From the NCBI GenBank assembly GCA_964625745.1, contig CAZVCJ010000060.1:1-22030 (forward strand): DNA of 22,030 bases, given 5' to 3'. Position numbers and translations under genes: made by a program. Shown here piece after piece: positions 6,787 through 14,414 of this stretch. The DNA is from CAZVCJ01 sp964625745 (GTDB lineage: Bacteria; Chloroflexota; Anaerolineae; VGOG01). Position 1 is the stretch's first letter, and every line of letters begins with the position of its first letter. The notes under the pieces are model-generated. The model had not been told where the DNA came from. It worked only from the letters and a program-made list of their open reading frames with translations, and ran no database searches.

Positions 6787-7500
6787 ATGTCGATGCTGGA
6801 AGTTCAAGATATACACACCTATTACGGCAACATCCACGCCTTGAAAGGGGTCTCGATCACCGTCGAGGAAGGCGAGATCGTGACGCTGATTGGCGCCAAC
6901 GGCGCTGGCAAATCTACCACTTTATGGACGATCGCCGGGCTGCTCAAGCCCCGCCAGGGTAAGGTCTTCCTCGAAGGGGAGGATCTGACCAACTACAAGG
7001 CCCACGAAATCGTCTACAAGGGCGTGGCCCTGGTGCCCGAAGGGCGACGCGTCTTCTCGAAGCTGACCGTCGCTGAAAACCTGGATATGGGTGCCTACCA
7101 CCGCAGCGATCAAGCAGGCATCACCGCGGATATGGAGCGTGCCTTCACTCTCTTTCCTCGCCTTAAGGAGCGGAGGAAGCAGGTGGCCGGAACGTTGAGC
7201 GGAGGCGAGCAGCAGATGCTTTCCACCGCCCGCGCTCTGATGGCACGCCCACGATTGATGTTGCTGGACGAGCCTTCGATGGGGCTGGCGCCCGTCCTGG
7301 TGGAGAACGTCTTCGAGACGATCCAGGGGATCAATCGTGATGGAACGACGATTCTGCTCGTCGAGCAGAACGCCCACATGGCGCTCCAGATTGCCAGTCG
7401 GGGCTACGTCCTTCAGACGGGGGAGATCGTCTTGAGCGACACAGCCGACGGACTCCGGCAAAACCCGATGGTGCAGAAAGCTTACCTGGGGATGGAGTAG
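6787..7500 (+). CDS. livF: branched-chain amino acid ABC transporter ATP-binding protein, LivF type
   Basis: This is the second ATPase of the LIV importer and the probable partner of LivG. Walker A is GANGAGKS (residues 36-43). LVPEGRRVFSKLTVAENL is a strong LivF hallmark. The ABC signature is LSGGEQQ (137-143), and Walker B is LMLLDEPSMGLAP with D161-E162. In LLVEQN, Gln194 stands where LivG has the switch His, which is usual for LivF. The length of 237 aa is normal. The start ATG 6787 has GAGGAG eight bases upstream. It ends the liv operon; a structured region with a U-run follows at 7624-7722. Confidence 0.93.
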   Translation: MSMLEVQDIHTYYGNIHALKGVSITVEEGEIVTLIGANGAGKSTTLWTIAGLLKPRQGKVFLEGEDLTNYKAHEIVYKGVALVPEGRRVFSKLTVAENLDMGAYHRSDQAGITADMERAFTLFPRLKERRKQVAGTLSGGEQQMLSTARALMARPRLMLLDEPSMGLAPVLVENVFETIQGINRDGTTILLVEQNAHMALQIASRGYVLQTGEIVLSDTADGLRQNPMVQKAYLGME

Positions 7501-7623
7501 CTAATCGTCGATGTTTGACGCTAGTTGGCTCGCGATTTGAACCTCCAGGCTTTCGAAGATGTATGACCTAAAAGGAGTTGATTCAGCCTCAGAATACCAT
7601 CTGCACGAGAAATCATGAGTCTA

Positions 7624-7722
7624 CTGAAAAAAGCTCCAGCACCTGTCCACGGGTGCGGAGATCGGCCCGAGGCCTGTCCTGAGCCTGTCGAAGGGACGGG
7701 CCTCAGAGTTGGCTTTTTTCAG
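7624..7722 (+). terminator. three-way-junction RNA structure with U-run, probable liv operon terminator
   Basis: The closing stem is CTGAAAAAAGC (7624-7634) with GCTTTTTTCAG (7712-7722), an exact 11-bp match. Inside it, CTCCAGCACC (7634-7643) pairs with GGTGCGGAG (7652-7660), leaving one bulged A. GAGGCCTGTCC (7669-7679) pairs with GGACGGGCCTC (7694-7704) with one wobble. The U-run favours a terminator, possibly bidirectional because an A-run mirrors it. The second hairpin includes REP-like copy 3. A larger structured RNA or leader of the next operon is possible. The rest of 7501-7845 shows no gene. Confidence 0.55.
7673..7695. repeat. REP-like repeat, copy 3 (inverted)
   Basis: CCTGTCCTGAGCCTGTCGAA followed by GGG is the reverse complement of the copy at 6643-6666 apart from small differences. 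Here it forms the loop and part of the stem of the hairpin inside the probable terminator. Confidence 0.55.
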
Positions 7723-7804
7723 GCGAGTAAATCATTGAGCGGCAGGCAGATGTGGGGGTAGGCGCCCCTGGTTAAGAGTTCGTGTTAAGCTGGTGAAAGA
7801 CGGC

Positions 7805-7821
7805 TTGACACCAAATGTCAA
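7805..7821 (+). promoter_or_regulatory. operator-like palindrome upstream of the fusion binding protein gene
   Basis: TTGACA-CCAAA-TGTCAA is a perfect 6-bp dyad with a 5-base centre, placed just before the ribosome site AAGGAGGAGG at 7830-7839. Its TTGACA cannot serve as a -35 box because the matching -10 position falls on the ribosome site. It could be a repressor operator or an mRNA hairpin next to the ribosome site. I found no clear promoter in 7723-7804. Confidence 0.3.
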
Positions 7822-7845
7822 AAAATAATAAGGAGGAGGCATCAA

Positions 7846-10380
7846 ATGCTTAAGAGGACGTTTGTCAATTTGTTCTTAGTGTTCGCAATGTTGTTGACCC
7901 TGGTGGGTGCGGTCGGCGCTGCTCCGCCGGCCCAGGAGGAAATGACCTACACGGTTAAACTAGGTGACAACCTCTGGACCCTGGCAGAGAAGTACCTGGG
8001 CAACGGCCCGGCCTACTGGGCCATCGTCGGCGCTACCAACGCCAAGTATGCGGCAGATGTCAGCTTCGCCTACGTCGAGAACCCCAACCTGATCCATCCC
8101 GGTTGGAAGCTCCTCATCCCCAGCGCCGAGGAAGCCGAGAAGTACGTTACGCTCGCCAAGACTGGCCTGTCGTTGGTTGTCGGCATCAATGCCGAGTACC
8201 CGCCCTTTGAGAGTGTTGATGAGGCGGCCAACATCGTCGGCTTCGATCCCGACCTGATGGTGGCCATCGCCGATGCGGCTGGCTTCACGTTCAAGTGGGT
8301 CAACACCAAGTGGGACGGCATCTTCGTCGGTCTGGCCTCCGGTGAGTACGACGCCGTCATCTCGGCGGCTACCATCACCGCAGAACGGGCCCAGACCGTT
8401 GACTTCAGCAATCCCTACTACGAGGCTGGGCAGGCGATCGTCGTTCGCGCCGACGAAACCGAGATCGAGGTCGCCGATGACCTGGCTGGCAAGAAGGTCG
8501 GCGTCCAGTTGGGCACCACCGGCGACATGTGGCTGACGGACGAGACTGCGGCCGAGGTGCTTCGGTACGAGGAGAACACGCTGGCAGTCCAGGCGTTGGC
8601 CGCTGGTGACGTAGACGCGGCCGTGATGGACAATCCTACCGCCGCTGAAATCGTCAAGGCCAACCCTGAGCTGAACCTCAAGCTGTTGCCCGGGGTCTAC
8701 ACCGAGGAGAACTACGGCATCGCCGTGAACAAGGATCGCCCCGACGCGCTGGCGGCCATCAATAAGGGTCTGGCAGTGGTCAAGGCCAGCGGCAAGTACG
8801 ATGCGATCTGGAACAAGTGGTTCGGCGCGGAGGGGGCGGCATTGGCGTCCATCGTAGCTCCCAACTGTGACTACGGCGGCTTGATCAAAGCGATCAAAGC
8901 CCTGGACCCCTATACCGTTCAGTTCGAAATGTGCGTGCCGGACCCGGCTTTCCTGGCCAAGGTGGCCTTTATCCCCTTTGCCATCCAACCCAAAGAGCAC
9001 ATTGAAGCCACCGCTGCCTCTGGCGAAATCCTGGAGAATCCCATTGGCACCGGCCCCTACATGCTGGAGTCTTGGAACCGCGGGGAGAGCGTTGTCCTCA
9101 AGCGCTTCGACGATTACTGGGGTGAACCAGCCATCGCCGAGACGATGGTCATCCGCTGGGCGACCGAAGGCGCGGCCCGCTTGCTAGAGTTGCAGTCCGG
9201 CACAGTGGACCAGATCACCAATGTCAGCCCGGATGACTTTGAGACCGTCAAGAACGATCCCACCTTGCAGCTTTTGCCAGTTGCCAACCCCAACGTGCTG
9301 TACCTGGCGATGTGCAACACAAAGGAGCCCTTTGGCGATGTCAAAGTTCGCCAGGCTATCGCTATGGGCATCGACCGCCAGCGCATCGTGGACAACTTCT
9401 ACCCCGAAGGCTCTGTCGTACCCACGCACTTTACACCGTGCAGCCTGCCCAATGGCTGTGTGGGTGACCCGTGGTACGACTTTGACCCCGAAGCTGCCCG
9501 CGCGTTGCTGGCCGAGGCGGGATTCCCCGATGGCTTTGAGACCACGATTCACTACCGCGACGTGTTCCGCGGCTACTTGCCGGAGCCCAGCCTGGTGGCG
9601 GTTGAGTTCCAGGCCCAGTTGAAGGAGAACCTGAACATCGACGCCGAAGTGATCGTGATGGAGTCCGGCCAGTTCATTGAAGAATCAACGACCTGCCAGT
9701 TGCCTGGCTTCTATCTCCTCGGTTGGGGAGCGGACTATCCGCACGTGACCAACTTCCTGGACTTTCATTTTGCCAGGAACGTCCAGCAGTTTGGCGATCC
9801 GTACCCAGAGATCTATCTAGCTCTGGAAGCGGGCGCCCAAATTGGCGACCCGGCAGAAGCCGAACCGTATTACGTAGAGGCTAACAATGCCATCCGCGAG
9901 TTGGTGCCGATGGTGCCGATTGCTAACGGCGCTTCAGCTCAAGCAGCGCTGGCCGGTGTGAAGACACACGCGCGCCCGTTTGGCGGTGTAGTCGGGGCCA
10001 AGGTTGATCCGGGTAAAGACACCTTCGTCTTTATGCAGAATGCAGAGCCCATCAGCTTATACTGTGCCGACGAGACCGATGGCGAGTCGCTGTTGCCTTG
10101 TGAGCAGGTGCTTGAGCCACTGCTGACCTTTGCGCTTGACTCCGGCGACAGCATCCCTGCGCTGGCCACGTCGTGTGAGCCGAACGCGGACTCCACCGTG
10201 TGGACCTGCTATCTGCGCAAAGGTGTCAAGTTCCACGATGGCTCGGACTTTGACGCCATAGACGTCATTGCGTCCTGGGAAGCAGGCATCAATGCGGCTA
10301 GCCCGTATCACGTCGGCAACACGGGCACGTTCCAGTACTTTACGAACCTGTGGTTCGCCTTGATGAATGCTGAAGAATAA
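7846..10380 (+). CDS. secreted LysM + family 3 + permuted family 5 substrate-binding fusion protein
   Basis: This 844-residue extracytoplasmic protein probably binds substrates for the permeases encoded next to it. A signal peptide covers residues 1-25 (MLKRTF head, hydrophobic core, AVGAAPPA end) with no lipobox Cys. A LysM domain follows at about 34-92 (YTVKLGDNLWTLAEKYLG to HPGWKLLIPS), then a family-3 polar amino acid binding domain at about 107-327 (PPFE, VGFDPDLMVAIA, FSNPYY, YDAIWNKWFG). Residues 338-715 match the later part of a family-5 (Dpp/Opp) binding protein: ALDPYTVQFEMC, NPIGTGPYML, VRQAIAMGIDRQRIV, DPEAARALLAEAGFPDGF. Residues 724-841 match its beginning: VWTCYLRKGVKFHDGSDFDA, then DVIASWEAG. 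The two halves are therefore in reversed order. All ten cysteines lie in the family-5 part. The ATG has AGGAGGAGG close upstream. Domain names rest on motif recognition; substrates are unknown. One continuous frame argues against a broken gene. Confidence 0.85.
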   Translation: MLKRTFVNLFLVFAMLLTLVGAVGAAPPAQEEMTYTVKLGDNLWTLAEKYLGNGPAYWAIVGATNAKYAADVSFAYVENPNLIHPGWKLLIPSAEEAEKYVTLAKTGLSLVVGINAEYPPFESVDEAANIVGFDPDLMVAIADAAGFTFKWVNTKWDGIFVGLASGEYDAVISAATITAERAQTVDFSNPYYEAGQAIVVRADETEIEVADDLAGKKVGVQLGTTGDMWLTDETAAEVLRYEENTLAVQALAAGDVDAAVMDNPTAAEIVKANPELNLKLLPGVYTEENYGIAVNKDRPDALAAINKGLAVVKASGKYDAIWNKWFGAEGAALASIVAPNCDYGGLIKAIKALDPYTVQFEMCVPDPAFLAKVAFIPFAIQPKEHIEATAASGEILENPIGTGPYMLESWNRGESVVLKRFDDYWGEPAIAETMVIRWATEGAARLLELQSGTVDQITNVSPDDFETVKNDPTLQLLPVANPNVLYLAMCNTKEPFGDVKVRQAIAMGIDRQRIVDNFYPEGSVVPTHFTPCSLPNGCVGDPWYDFDPEAARALLAEAGFPDGFETTIHYRDVFRGYLPEPSLVAVEFQAQLKENLNIDAEVIVMESGQFIEESTTCQLPGFYLLGWGADYPHVTNFLDFHFARNVQQFGDPYPEIYLALEAGAQIGDPAEAEPYYVEANNAIRELVPMVPIANGASAQAALAGVKTHARPFGGVVGAKVDPGKDTFVFMQNAEPISLYCADETDGESLLPCEQVLEPLLTFALDSGDSIPALATSCEPNADSTVWTCYLRKGVKFHDGSDFDAIDVIASWEAGINAASPYHVGNTGTFQYFTNLWFALMNAEE

Positions 10381-10429
10381 GGCATTCTGTTGCCTGTGCT
10401 TAGTTTGACTTGAGCGTGTGCTAACAACA

Positions 10430-10479
10430 GTGCGGGGTGGCCTATCTGCCTCAATGATTGGCAATATGCCACCCCGCAC
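10430..10479 (+). promoter_or_regulatory. intercistronic stem-loop between the binding protein gene and dppB-like gene
   Basis: GTGCGGGGTGGC (10430-10441) pairs exactly with GCCACCCCGCAC (10468-10479). The 26-base loop holds its own TGCC/GGCA hairpin. There is no U-run, so it is more likely an mRNA-stabilising or expression-setting element than a terminator. It occupies the same place as the livK-livH stem. The remainder of the 211-base gap (10381-10591) shows no gene. Confidence 0.6.
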
Positions 10480-10591
10480 CATTGCCTGGGAACGCAGTCG
10501 TCCCTCAAGAGCAGGCATAAGGCATTGCCCCTACAGAACTCACCCATTATTTATCCTTGCTAACAGTTTTTCCATACTTTGGGGGAACCCT

Positions 10592-11671
10592 ATGATCAAA
10601 TATGCCATTCGACGCATTTTGGCCTCATTGCCTGTTTTGTTTGGTGTTTTGCTGGTCACTTTTGCTCTAGCCCGGGCGATTCCCGGCGACCCTTGCAGAG
10701 CGATGTTGGGCGAAAAAGCCACCGACGAAGTTTGTGAGCGTTTCAATCGCGAAAGGGGATTTGATAAGCCCATTCTAGTTCAGTTTGGTATCTACATGAA
10801 TGAGTTAGCGCATGGCGATTTTGGTAACTCGATTCGGTTTCGTCGTCCTATTACCCAAATCCTGGTCGAGCGCCTGCCAATGACGATTGAACTGGGTTTT
10901 GCCGGACTGCTCATCGCTTGCTTAATCGGCATACCCCTTGGCATTGTTTCGTCCCTGCGCCATAATTCTGCCGTTGATGTAGGTACGATGGTGTGGGCAA
11001 ATGTCGGGGTTTCGATGCCCGTATTCTGGTTGGGTTTGATGTTGGCTTACGTCTTTGCGTTAGTGTTAAAAGATACGCCCTTCCAGTTGCCGCCCTCGGG
11101 ACGATTGTCGGCGGGAGTGGTGGCGATGCCTTTTTATGAGGTTTATGGTTGGGAACTGACAGAAGGTACGTTGATCGCCAAGTTGTTGGAATTCGTTGCC
11201 AATTTCTACGTTTTTAACTCCCTGATCACCCTCAATTGGGAGGTTCTAAAGGACGCGATCACCCACTTAATCTTGCCTGCGGCGGCGCTCAGCACTATTC
11301 CTATGGCAATTATCGCGCGTATGACTCGCTCCAGCATGTTGCAGGTACTGGGGTTAGACTACATGCGTACGGCCCGTGCCAAAGGGCTGTCCGAACGATG
11401 GGTAGTGATGAGGCATGGTTTCCGCAATGCACTTCTACCGATTGTGACGATAGTGGGGCTTCAACTGGGGGTGGTCTTCAGTGGGGCGATTCTGACGGAG
11501 ACTATTTTCAGCCTGGCGGGGGTGGGGCGAAGCCTGTATGAAGCCATCACTGCACGCGACTTTCCCATTATTCAGGGGTTCACGGTTGTAGTTGCGATAG
11601 GATATATCGTCGTAAACCTGGTGGTAGATCTATCGTATGCTTTCCTCGATCCCCGCATTAAAATGAGCTGA
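10592..11671 (+). CDS. peptide-type ABC transporter permease, DppB/OppB family
   Basis: This is one of two membrane permeases of a dipeptide/oligopeptide/nickel-type importer. The N-terminus is the classic YAIRRILASLPVLFGVLLVTF. The following loop has IPGDPCRAMLGEKAT and GDFGNSIRFRRPI. The coupling loop is YMRTARAKGLSERWVVMRHG, and the end is the typical YAFLDPRIKM. The chosen start, ATG 10592 with GGGGGAA at 10581-10587, gives 359 aa; an upstream in-frame extension to 10418 crosses the preceding stem-loop and is not protein-like. Two cysteines in the first outer loop (residues about 31 and 48) could form a disulfide. A hand count of two lines gives about 27-31 G+C per 60, against about 39-41 in the preceding gene, so its composition differs. 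Gene dppC-like follows after 50 bases. Confidence 0.88.
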   Translation: MIKYAIRRILASLPVLFGVLLVTFALARAIPGDPCRAMLGEKATDEVCERFNRERGFDKPILVQFGIYMNELAHGDFGNSIRFRRPITQILVERLPMTIELGFAGLLIACLIGIPLGIVSSLRHNSAVDVGTMVWANVGVSMPVFWLGLMLAYVFALVLKDTPFQLPPSGRLSAGVVAMPFYEVYGWELTEGTLIAKLLEFVANFYVFNSLITLNWEVLKDAITHLILPAAALSTIPMAIIARMTRSSMLQVLGLDYMRTARAKGLSERWVVMRHGFRNALLPIVTIVGLQLGVVFSGAILTETIFSLAGVGRSLYEAITARDFPIIQGFTVVVAIGYIVVNLVVDLSYAFLDPRIKMS

Positions 11672-11721
11672 AAACAGTAAAGAAGCTCCTCCAGGCAACT
11701 ATACAATTCAGGACTGCGACA

Positions 11722-12645
11722 ATGGAGACTCTATCTACGGATTTCCGAAAATACTCACGCTCTGAGAATTTGTGGTTGGTGGCCCTTCGACGCCTCTTTC
11801 GACAACGATCGGGAATCGCCGGGATGATTCTTCTGGGGTTCTTGACCCTGCTGGCGATTTTTGCCCCCATCATTGCACCCTACGATCCGATTCAAGTTCT
11901 AATCGGAGTAGAATCGGTTAAGAGACGGGCAGATCCGTGCATTCACCTGCTGGGTTGCCCTGAAGACCAACCCCAGCACCTGATGGGCATTGATGGCAAT
12001 GTGCGGGATGAGTTTAGCCGGATCATTTATGGCACCCGTATCTCCCTACGTATTGGATTTGTCACCATTGGCGCCGCCATAATTGTGGGGACAATCCTGG
12101 GGGCTGTAGCTGGCTATGCCGGAGGATGGGTATCAGACGTTATTATGCGTGTCCTCGACGTGGTGCTGGCCTTTCCCTTTTTACTGCTGGCCATTGCCAT
12201 TGTTGCTGTTCTGGGGCCGGGTTTAACTAATGCGATGATGGCCATCGCTATCATCAATATTCCGGCGTTTGCCCGAGTTATCCGTTCCAGTGTTTTGTCG
12301 GTCAAGGAGGAGGAGTATGTTTCGGCTGCCCGGTCAATTGGGGCCAGTCCATTGCGAATTCTCTTTTTGCACGTCTTGCCCAATGCCATCTCTCCGATGA
12401 TCGTGCAGGGCACATTGGGTATTGGCACTGCCATTCTGGAGACTGCTGCGCTTTCGTTTATTGGGATGGGTGCGCAACCCCCTGATCCTGAATGGGGATC
12501 CATGTTAGCCTCTGAGCGGAACCAGGTCTTCAGTGCGCCGCACCTGGTGTTCTTCCCCGGCCTGGCGATTATGATCACAGTATTAGGTTTTAACCTGCTG
12601 GGCGATGGTTTGCGTGACGCGCTCGATCCTCGGTTACGCTTATAG
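11722..12645 (+). CDS. peptide-type ABC transporter permease, DppC/OppC family
   Basis: This is the partner permease of the upstream DppB-like protein. The N-terminal LRRLFRQRSGIAGMILLGFL, then APIIAPYDP, is the usual OppC N-terminal domain. The outer loop has HLMGIDGNVRDEFSRIIYGT and RISLRIGF. The coupling loop is EYVSAARSIGASPLRILFLH, then VLPN. The end, LGFNLLGDGLRDALDPRL, is diagnostic. The length of 307 aa is normal. The ATG has AGGA about ten bases upstream. Two cysteines in the outer loop (DPCIHLLGCPED) parallel the pair in the DppB-like protein. Base composition resembles that gene. No DppD or DppF ATPase follows, which is unusual for this family; the next genes are of the polar amino acid class. 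Confidence 0.88.
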   Translation: METLSTDFRKYSRSENLWLVALRRLFRQRSGIAGMILLGFLTLLAIFAPIIAPYDPIQVLIGVESVKRRADPCIHLLGCPEDQPQHLMGIDGNVRDEFSRIIYGTRISLRIGFVTIGAAIIVGTILGAVAGYAGGWVSDVIMRVLDVVLAFPFLLLAIAIVAVLGPGLTNAMMAIAIINIPAFARVIRSSVLSVKEEEYVSAARSIGASPLRILFLHVLPNAISPMIVQGTLGIGTAILETAALSFIGMGAQPPDPEWGSMLASERNQVFSAPHLVFFPGLAIMITVLGFNLLGDGLRDALDPRLRL

Positions 12646-12736
12646 CGCCTGCCCCAGATCGGGGTTAGCACAAGCATTAAACCTGGTTTCTCTCCACATG
12701 GTCACCGTTAACGAGAACTGAAGGGAGGGCTCCAAT

Positions 12737-13514
12737 ATGACGTCTGAAGTCGAAGAGTCAAAGGGAAGCAGAGCCTCACTCATTCCTTGGGGGCGTGTGC
12801 CCTGGTGGGCCGTCATCATCGTCGTCCTCGGTATCGCCGTCGGTTATTCGATGCTGACCTCCGAGGCATATCTCAAAGTCCTCAACTTCGTCATGGACGG
12901 GGTCAAGCTGACCTTACAGACTACCGTGATGGCCTTTGTTCTGGCCTTGATATTGGGCCTGCTCGGAGGCCTGGGTCGCGTGTCTAAGAACCCCATTCTG
13001 TACGGTATCGCTACTCTCTACGTGGAAGTCATTCGCGGCCTCCCGATGTTGGTCATTATCCTGTACGTAGGCTTCGTCATCGGCCCCTGGATCCGTGACT
13101 TCACCGACGGCGTATTCGATCCACCCATGCTTCAACGAGCCGTCGTAGCGCTGGGGTTCGGCTATGGTTCCTATCTGACGGAGGTCTACCGAGCTGGGAT
13201 ACAATCTATCCACCGCGGCCAGATGGAGGCCGCCCGTTCCCTGGGCATGAGCTACTTTCAGGCCATGCGCTACGTCATTCTGCCCCAGGCCTTTCGAATC
13301 GTCATGCCTCCCCTGGTCAACAACCTGTCTGCTCTGCTCAAAGACTCCTCGTTGATCGCAGTCATAGCTCTGCCCGACCTGTTGCAGATGGGCCGTCTGT
13401 ACATTTCGCGGACCTTCCGCGCTTTCGAGGGTTATAATACTGTGGCGCTGTTGTACTTGCTCATGACTCTCATCCTCTCCTCCTTGAGCAGGGTGCTGGA
13501 AAGGAGAATGAAAA

Positions 13515-13525
<11 letters not shown>
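12737..13525 (+). CDS. polar amino acid ABC transporter permease, GlnP/HisM family
   Basis: This is an inner membrane permease of the His/Glu/Gln/Arg family. The entry segment GVKLTLQTTVMAFVLALILG is followed by YVEVIRGLPMLVIILYVGF, both family hallmarks. The coupling loop is GQMEAARSLGMSYFQAMRYV, with ILPQAFRIVMPPLVN and LLKDSSLIAVIALPDLL after it. The length of 262 aa includes a hydrophilic N-terminal tail of about 20 residues and an extra hydrophobic segment. The ribosome site GGGAGGG lies before ATG 12737. Only one such permease is present, so it would have to form a homodimer, as GlnP does. It overlaps the ATPase gene that follows by 11 bases. The likely binding partner is the family-3 domain of the fusion protein. 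Confidence 0.9.
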
Positions 13526-14273
<748 letters not shown>

Positions 14274-14336
14274 GCCGGGGCCTTCTGCTTGCCTTTGGTG
14301 GTGAGCCTCCGCAACTCTACACTGACTAGAAACACC

Positions 14337-14367
14337 AAAAAAGAGGAGTCAGAGATGACTCCTCTTT
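14337..14367. terminator. convergent bidirectional terminator
   Basis: AAAGAGGAGTCA (14340-14351) pairs exactly with TGACTCCTCTTT (14356-14367) around a GAGA tetraloop. Read on the minus strand, the hairpin is followed by TTTTTT (complement of 14337-14342), an excellent intrinsic terminator for the methyltransferase operon. Read on the plus strand, the tail TTTGTGGTTATTGT is weaker but plausible for the transporter block. Confidence 0.85.
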
Positions 14368-14414
14368 GTGGTTATTGTCTAGTTGGAGAGATACTGAGCT
14401 TGGCTTTGGCGACT

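Noticed and set aside
7960..9000. A 346-codon minus-strand frame opposite the fusion binding protein
   Set aside because: There is no family motif, and the plus strand has continuous domain matches through the same region.
7846..10380. Fusion binding protein as an artefact of two frames or a pseudogene
   Set aside because: The frame is continuous for 844 codons with consistent composition and no stops at the domain joints. A misassembly cannot be fully excluded without reads.
10418..10591. Upstream extension of the DppB-like gene
   Set aside because: It crosses the GTGCGGGGTGGC stem-loop, and the true start with GGGGGAA and the typical N-terminus lies at 10592.
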